Below, piece after piece: positions 18,911 through 22,456 of a DNA stretch of 22,456 nt. Origin of the DNA: Rhizophagus sp. LPA8_4_AMF. Lineage: Eukaryota; Glomeromycota; Glomeromycetes; Glomerales; Glomeraceae. The translations under genes and the position numbers were made by a program. Location of the stretch: NCBI GenBank assembly GCA_021464525.1, contig JADRCO010001111.1, forward strand, positions 1-22,456, read 5' to 3'. Every line of letters begins with the position of its first letter. Position 1 is the stretch's first letter. The notes beneath the pieces are model-generated. The model ran no database searches, was not told where the DNA came from, and saw only the letters and a program-made list of their open reading frames with translations.

Positions 18911-20182
18911 ATGAGAGAAAAAGAATTTTATAGTAAATTGTGTGTTGCTGCAAGTCTTTTTTTTGTCGTAAATGAAAGCAAAATAAGAGTTAAAGATATT
19001 AACTTGACAGAAAATGATAAGCTTTCTCGTAATATTGCAACAATACTAGCAAAACATAAAGAAGTAGTAGCTGTAAAATTAATAGTACTTGCTAAAAAAT
19101 GTATAATTTTGATTTCTAAGAACAGTAGATGGTATGAAGAAGATAATACTTATATAAGAAAAATTGAGCAATATCTGAAAAATATAGCTGAACATCCTTT
19201 TCAAGGAAAAGCACTGGAAAGCAGAGATGTACGGGCATTTCACGCTGATGTAATGAGGTTCTGTTATTCTAAGTTTCAAACTAGATTTGAAAAACTCAAG
19301 AAAGATATAATTGCTAATCCACGAAATGAATATATTAGTGGATTCGTGAGATTTGCATCAATTGATATTAAAAATATAGATAATAAAGAGCATGATTTAT
19401 TTCTCTTGTCACTAAATTGTTACATGTTTTATAAATCTATTATTAGAGTAGATAATATCCCAAAAGTCTTTCTAAAACATCTCAAAAAAATGGGATCTTG
19501 TTATGGATCTTTGAAAGATATTGTATATTACGCACGTAATGAAGAATATAAAAAGCTATTTTCTAATATGAAATTGATAAAGTTGGATCCTATTTTGGAT
19601 GATAATTATATATTTTCATGGTCAAATATTATCAAACAGTTTGTTCCTGAATACAAGGATTTCAAGAAAGCATGTTTGAAAGATTCTGTCATAGCAAGTA
19701 GACTAAGAGATATTTATGGTGTCAACGAAGATGAAGATAAAATACTACTTGACTTTGAAGATGTTAAACAATCTGTATGTTTACACGCAGAAATGAACAT
19801 AGTGGCTGATATTATAAAGAATAATAATAGAAGGAAGATATTTATAGCAGTATCTAAAAGATGTTGCTACTTATGCGAATTGTATATTAAATTTGCAAAT
19901 GATAATGGATTTAATATCATTATTCCTGCTGGGAAACATAAGAAGATTTATCATTCATGGAAACTTCCAAATATAAAAGGAAATTCTGATTTCAATGAGA
20001 AATCTGTGTCATATTTGATTGAGAAACTCGATCAAGTCATAATGGCAGAAATAGATAGTAGAGAAAGAAGTAAACAAAGAAATTTTAAAAGCAATAATTC
20101 TGATGTAGATTATAATTCTGATGAAGATTATAAAAAATTTTACTTTGAAAGTGTAGATAAATACATACAAAAAAGCAGTTGA
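18911..20182 (+). CDS. OTT_1508-like nucleic acid/nucleotide deaminase-superfamily protein (423 aa, intronless)
   Basis: The C-terminal domain (about 285-355) carries the zinc-binding pattern of the cytidine deaminase-like fold: VCLHAEMNIV (His292-Ala-Glu294, with Glu as proton shuttle), then a beta strand KIFIAVSKRCC and C319-x2-C322 in RCCYLCELY, then HSWKLP (348-353). The HAE ... SK..C..C arrangement, without the usual Pro before the first Cys, matches the OTT_1508-like family known from Orientia and many fungi. Substrate unknown. Residues 1-280 are alpha-helical, Lys-rich and unannotatable by eye. The tail (382-423) is charged, Ser/Asp/Asn-rich and probably disordered. Start: first ATG after an A-rich leader. 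All catalytic residues are present and the frame is intact, but the gene has no introns, unlike the housekeeping genes here, which suits a fast-duplicating accessory family. Motif call secure, family fairly secure, function unknown. Confidence 0.78.
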   Translation: MREKEFYSKLCVAASLFFVVNESKIRVKDINLTENDKLSRNIATILAKHKEVVAVKLIVLAKKCIILISKNSRWYEEDNTYIRKIEQYLKNIAEHPFQGKALESRDVRAFHADVMRFCYSKFQTRFEKLKKDIIANPRNEYISGFVRFASIDIKNIDNKEHDLFLLSLNCYMFYKSIIRVDNIPKVFLKHLKKMGSCYGSLKDIVYYARNEEYKKLFSNMKLIKLDPILDDNYIFSWSNIIKQFVPEYKDFKKACLKDSVIASRLRDIYGVNEDEDKILLDFEDVKQSVCLHAEMNIVADIIKNNNRRKIFIAVSKRCCYLCELYIKFANDNGFNIIIPAGKHKKIYHSWKLPNIKGNSDFNEKSVSYLIEKLDQVIMAEIDSRERSKQRNFKSNNSDVDYNSDEDYKKFYFESVDKYIQKSS

Positions 20183-21238
20183 GGCAATAGAAGATATTTT
20201 GATTCCTAAATACAAGGACCTATAACACTATAAGTATAATTTTTTGCAGAGAAGTTCCTTAATTTCTCTAATTTAACTTTTTGCTATTTAAAAAAATATA
20301 CTTAGTGTTAGTATAATCAAAGTTTATTGTGTAAATGAGTACAAATTTTTAATAAAACATAAAAATTGGCTATGCAATATAAATATTAAGTTCAAAGTGA
20401 AGCCTACTTATTTAGTACTAATTTTTTTACTATTTATACTTATACCTTTTCTGATTTCTAAAATAAATTAACCAATTCCCATTTATGAAGAAAAAATCTG
20501 CTTTACGCTACTTGAAAAGTAATAATAAATAAAGATTAATTGTTTTTTCTAAAATTCTTTCTTCTTTTTTTTCTTATCACTGAATTTGGATTCCTTTTAT
20601 TTTTTTGATAACAAACAACCTAAATAAAGATATTATTAAAATGGAGCGTCTAAAGCTGTGTTTGATCATACAACTTTAAAAAAAAATGAATTTTCCAAAT
20701 AAAACTTTTCACTACATATGTAACTTTTCAAATTATATAAAATAGGTATTTTTTGTCTGCTCTGCAATTTTACTTAGGGTGCACACTAGGATTATGAATA
20801 CTGTTTTTGATTTATTTGACTTTTTTCATTTTTATTAAAATTAATTTATCTATTTTTGGATATAATTAGCAATATCCATTCATTCTTATGTAAAGTCAAA
20901 AACAATATTTAAAATCCATTTTTTTTTTCTAAGTAAACTTTTAGAGCAGATTAAATTACATTCATTTTATGATTTTCAAATTTATTTTAATTTTAGTTTA
21001 TAAAAATATTTATCCATTTATATGAAAGTCATATGATTAATCGAACATGATTTTAGATACCCCTCAAAATGAGAAGGTAGTACTTTCAAATTAGGTAGAT
21101 TCTCTAACATTTTTCTTGATATATTTTTAAATAAAATCAAAATAAGGATGGGTGCACCTGATCACATGCCCCTTCAAAACTAATTTTGAATTATAATACA
21201 ATAAATGGTCTCTTCTCTTATTCACCAAACCTATTATC
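20183..21238. other. 1.06-kb AT-rich intergenic region
   Basis: 3' flank of the deaminase-like gene followed by featureless AT-rich DNA. No open frame of note, no RNA gene and no tandem array seen on either strand. Confidence 0.6.
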
Positions 21239-21511
21239 TTATATAGAGAATACCTCATTGAATACCTTTAATATTCTCTCTTGGTTATCTGATTGGTAAA
21301 TTATTTGTTTTTCTTTTATTTTTTCTTTTATCATAGAATTTTCATGATTGGATTCTCTTAATTTTATATTAGCTATGTATTTAGGAGAACGATCTGTAAT
21401 ACCAATGCTTCTAGTATAATTATAACTATTGGATTGGCTATATATATTTGTGAAAGAATTAATAACATTATCACATGATTGGTTAAAAAATCTGGGTCTT
21501 ATATTATTCCT
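21239..21511 (-). pseudogene. Open 90-codon fragment without a start codon, possible 3' exon or relic
   Basis: On the minus strand a splice-acceptor-like AACTAG (ending at 21512) is followed by 90 open codons to TAA (21241-21239). Sample: RNNIRPRFFNQSCDNVINSF near the start and NQERILKVFNEVFSI at the end. It is rich in Asn, Ser and Lys. There is no ATG until near codon 60. Either the last exon of a minus-strand gene or the remains of one. The next minus-strand piece upstream (21999-22397) ends in its own stop, so joining the two would need a donor before that stop, for example at AAAG-GTTGTA in its Cys-rich end. Family not recognised. Confidence 0.3.
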
Positions 21512-21998
21512 CTAGTTTTTTTTTTTTGTTAGTAACTCGCATTCCTTTATTAACTGTTAATAATGTATAAAAATATACAACAGAATAACACAAGAAATAT
21601 ATAGTAGTATACGAAATACACTATCTATTAATTCCCTAAACCAGTAGGAATGTACCTACATAAGCGCAAGACTAAAAGAACTATACTACTACTATAACTA
21701 ATGCTACTTTATAAAAAAAATAAATTTCTATAACAAATTAATGAAGATAAGAAGATTAACCTATATATCAAGTTGTATATAAAGAGGAACTAAAGCTAGC
21801 AACTAATTTAATTCTAAAACTAATATACGTGTAGATCATATGACTGATCTACTTTTACTATATTTCTATTCTAAAATTATCTAAACTAAAAACTCACGCT
21901 AATTTCTCTAAAATTTTTGTACGGTATTATGGGCGATTTATATCTATTCTTCTCTTATTACCTGCTGGAATTTTTCTCTGTCCTCTCAATCATTATCC
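21512..21998. other. Non-coding gap between two minus-strand frame pieces
   Basis: AT-rich with no open frame. It holds a hairpin with a perfect 8-bp stem, GTAGATCA/TGATCTAC (21831-21838 and 21845-21852), around the loop TATGAC. If the two flanking pieces are one gene, this would be an intron. Confidence 0.45.
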
Positions 21999-22397
21999 TC
22001 ATTCCTCAATAATCATGCATTTATTACAACCTTTACACATGGTATCATCTTCAATTTTTAACGGTGGTGTGAGGCGTTTAGCAAACCCATCATTTAGAGT
22101 GTTAAATATGTTGACTTTTTCCTTTTTCTTTTGCTTTACTAAAGTATTGTTTCTATCTGCTTCCCAGTATTCATTCACAATCTCCACTACTTCTTCGATG
22201 CTTAACAGATTGATCGAGATATTTTTTTCTACAGGAATATTAACACTGGGTAATATTTTTTGGTCCATGATGCCATGTCTATATTTATTTATCATATCCA
22301 CTACTGTTGTCTCATCAACCCTCTTTTCTATCTGCCTCTCTTTCTCCTTTACTTCTTGCATTATAGTAAGCTGTATTACCAATCCAGGCAGGATACC
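21999..22397 (-). CDS. Hypothetical protein, C-terminal exon, 5' part beyond the window
   Basis: Minus-strand frame of 132 codons plus stop. An acceptor-like TTTTCATAG ends at 22398 and the frame is open from 22397 (GILPGLVIQL...), so the piece is best read as a terminal exon whose upstream exons lie outside the window. If it stands alone, the first ATG is at 22361 (MQEVKEKERQIEKRV, 120 aa). Charged helical N-part, then SIEEVVEIVNEYWEADRNN, then a basic KQKKKEKVNIFNTLNDGF segment. It ends with MCKGCNKCMIIEE, where the CxxCxxC could bind metal. Not recognised. The near full-length opposite-strand frame (22015-22431) is Ser/Phe/Ile-rich and looks like its shadow. Confidence 0.45.
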   Translation of the reverse strand, partial: GILPGLVIQLTIMQEVKEKERQIEKRVDETTVVDMINKYRHGIMDQKILPSVNIPVEKNISINLLSIEEVVEIVNEYWEADRNNTLVKQKKKEKVNIFNTLNDGFAKRLTPPLKIEDDTMCKGCNKCMIIEE

Positions 22398-22412
22398 CTA
22401 TGAAAAGTCTTT

Positions 22413-22456
22413 ATACTTAAAATATACTTAAAATTTTATTAAAATATACTTAAAAT
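22413..22456. repeat. TATACTTAAAA direct repeats at the window edge
   Basis: TATACTTAAAA occurs at 22413, 22423 and 22445; the last two are extended to TATACTTAAAAT. The array may continue past the window end. It lies just upstream of the partial minus-strand exon, probably within an intron or promoter. Confidence 0.6.

Noticed and set aside
22380..22382. TTG start for the minus-strand frame at the right edge
   Set aside because: Non-ATG start is unlikely in a fungal nuclear gene; the frame is open further upstream to an acceptor-like site, and the first ATG is at 22361.
22015..22431. 138-codon plus-strand frame at the right edge
   Set aside because: Ser/Phe/Ile-rich antisense of the better minus-strand frame, which has charged, soluble composition and an acceptor site.

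Overview
The window looks like nuclear DNA of a filamentous, probably early-diverging fungus. Five conserved genes carry short GT-AG introns, the DNA is very AT-rich, and poly-A/T tracts are everywhere. The gene mix fits an arbuscular mycorrhizal (Glomeromycotina, Rhizophagus-like) genome: a Q/N-rich MATA-type HMG-box protein, a dysbindin homologue as in early-diverging fungi rather than budding yeast, and an OTT_1508-like deaminase-type ORF. The species call is inference. No tRNA, rRNA, CRISPR array or prokaryote-style operon was seen.

Layout. (1) 1-1371: a single-exon HMG-box transcription factor on the + strand. (2) 1372-8293: about 6.9 kb with no gene I can support, mostly homopolymers, microsatellites and small minisatellites. 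(3) 8294-16149: a compact housekeeping cluster. It holds a CCDC124/Lso2-like ribosome hibernation factor (-), cytochrome c (+), a class II-like eIF4E (-), a dysbindin/BLOC-1 subunit (-) and ribosomal protein eL37 (+). Two pairs are divergent: CCDC124/cytochrome c share 297 bp and dysbindin/eL37 share 167 bp. Between eIF4E and dysbindin lies about 1.6 kb of broken coding-like sequence on the + strand. (4) 16150-22456: a looser accessory region. It holds a possible small spliced ORF, a cysteine-rich repeat gene broken by an apparent one-base deletion and carrying a hairpin element in its intron, an intronless deaminase-fold protein, and two minus-strand reading-frame pieces of an unknown gene at the right edge.

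The conserved genes do not form one pathway. Three concern translation (eL37, eIF4E, CCDC124/Lso2), one respiration (cytochrome c) and one endosome/lysosome-related trafficking (dysbindin). Exon joins were made by hand from splice sites, reading phase and family similarity. All five spliced conserved genes close in frame (228, 110, 241, 286 and 97 residues), which supports the models strongly.

The best candidates for something undescribed are the cysteine-rich 18-residue repeat locus at 17.3-17.9 kb with its hairpin-bearing intron, and the deaminase-like ORF at 18.9-20.2 kb.
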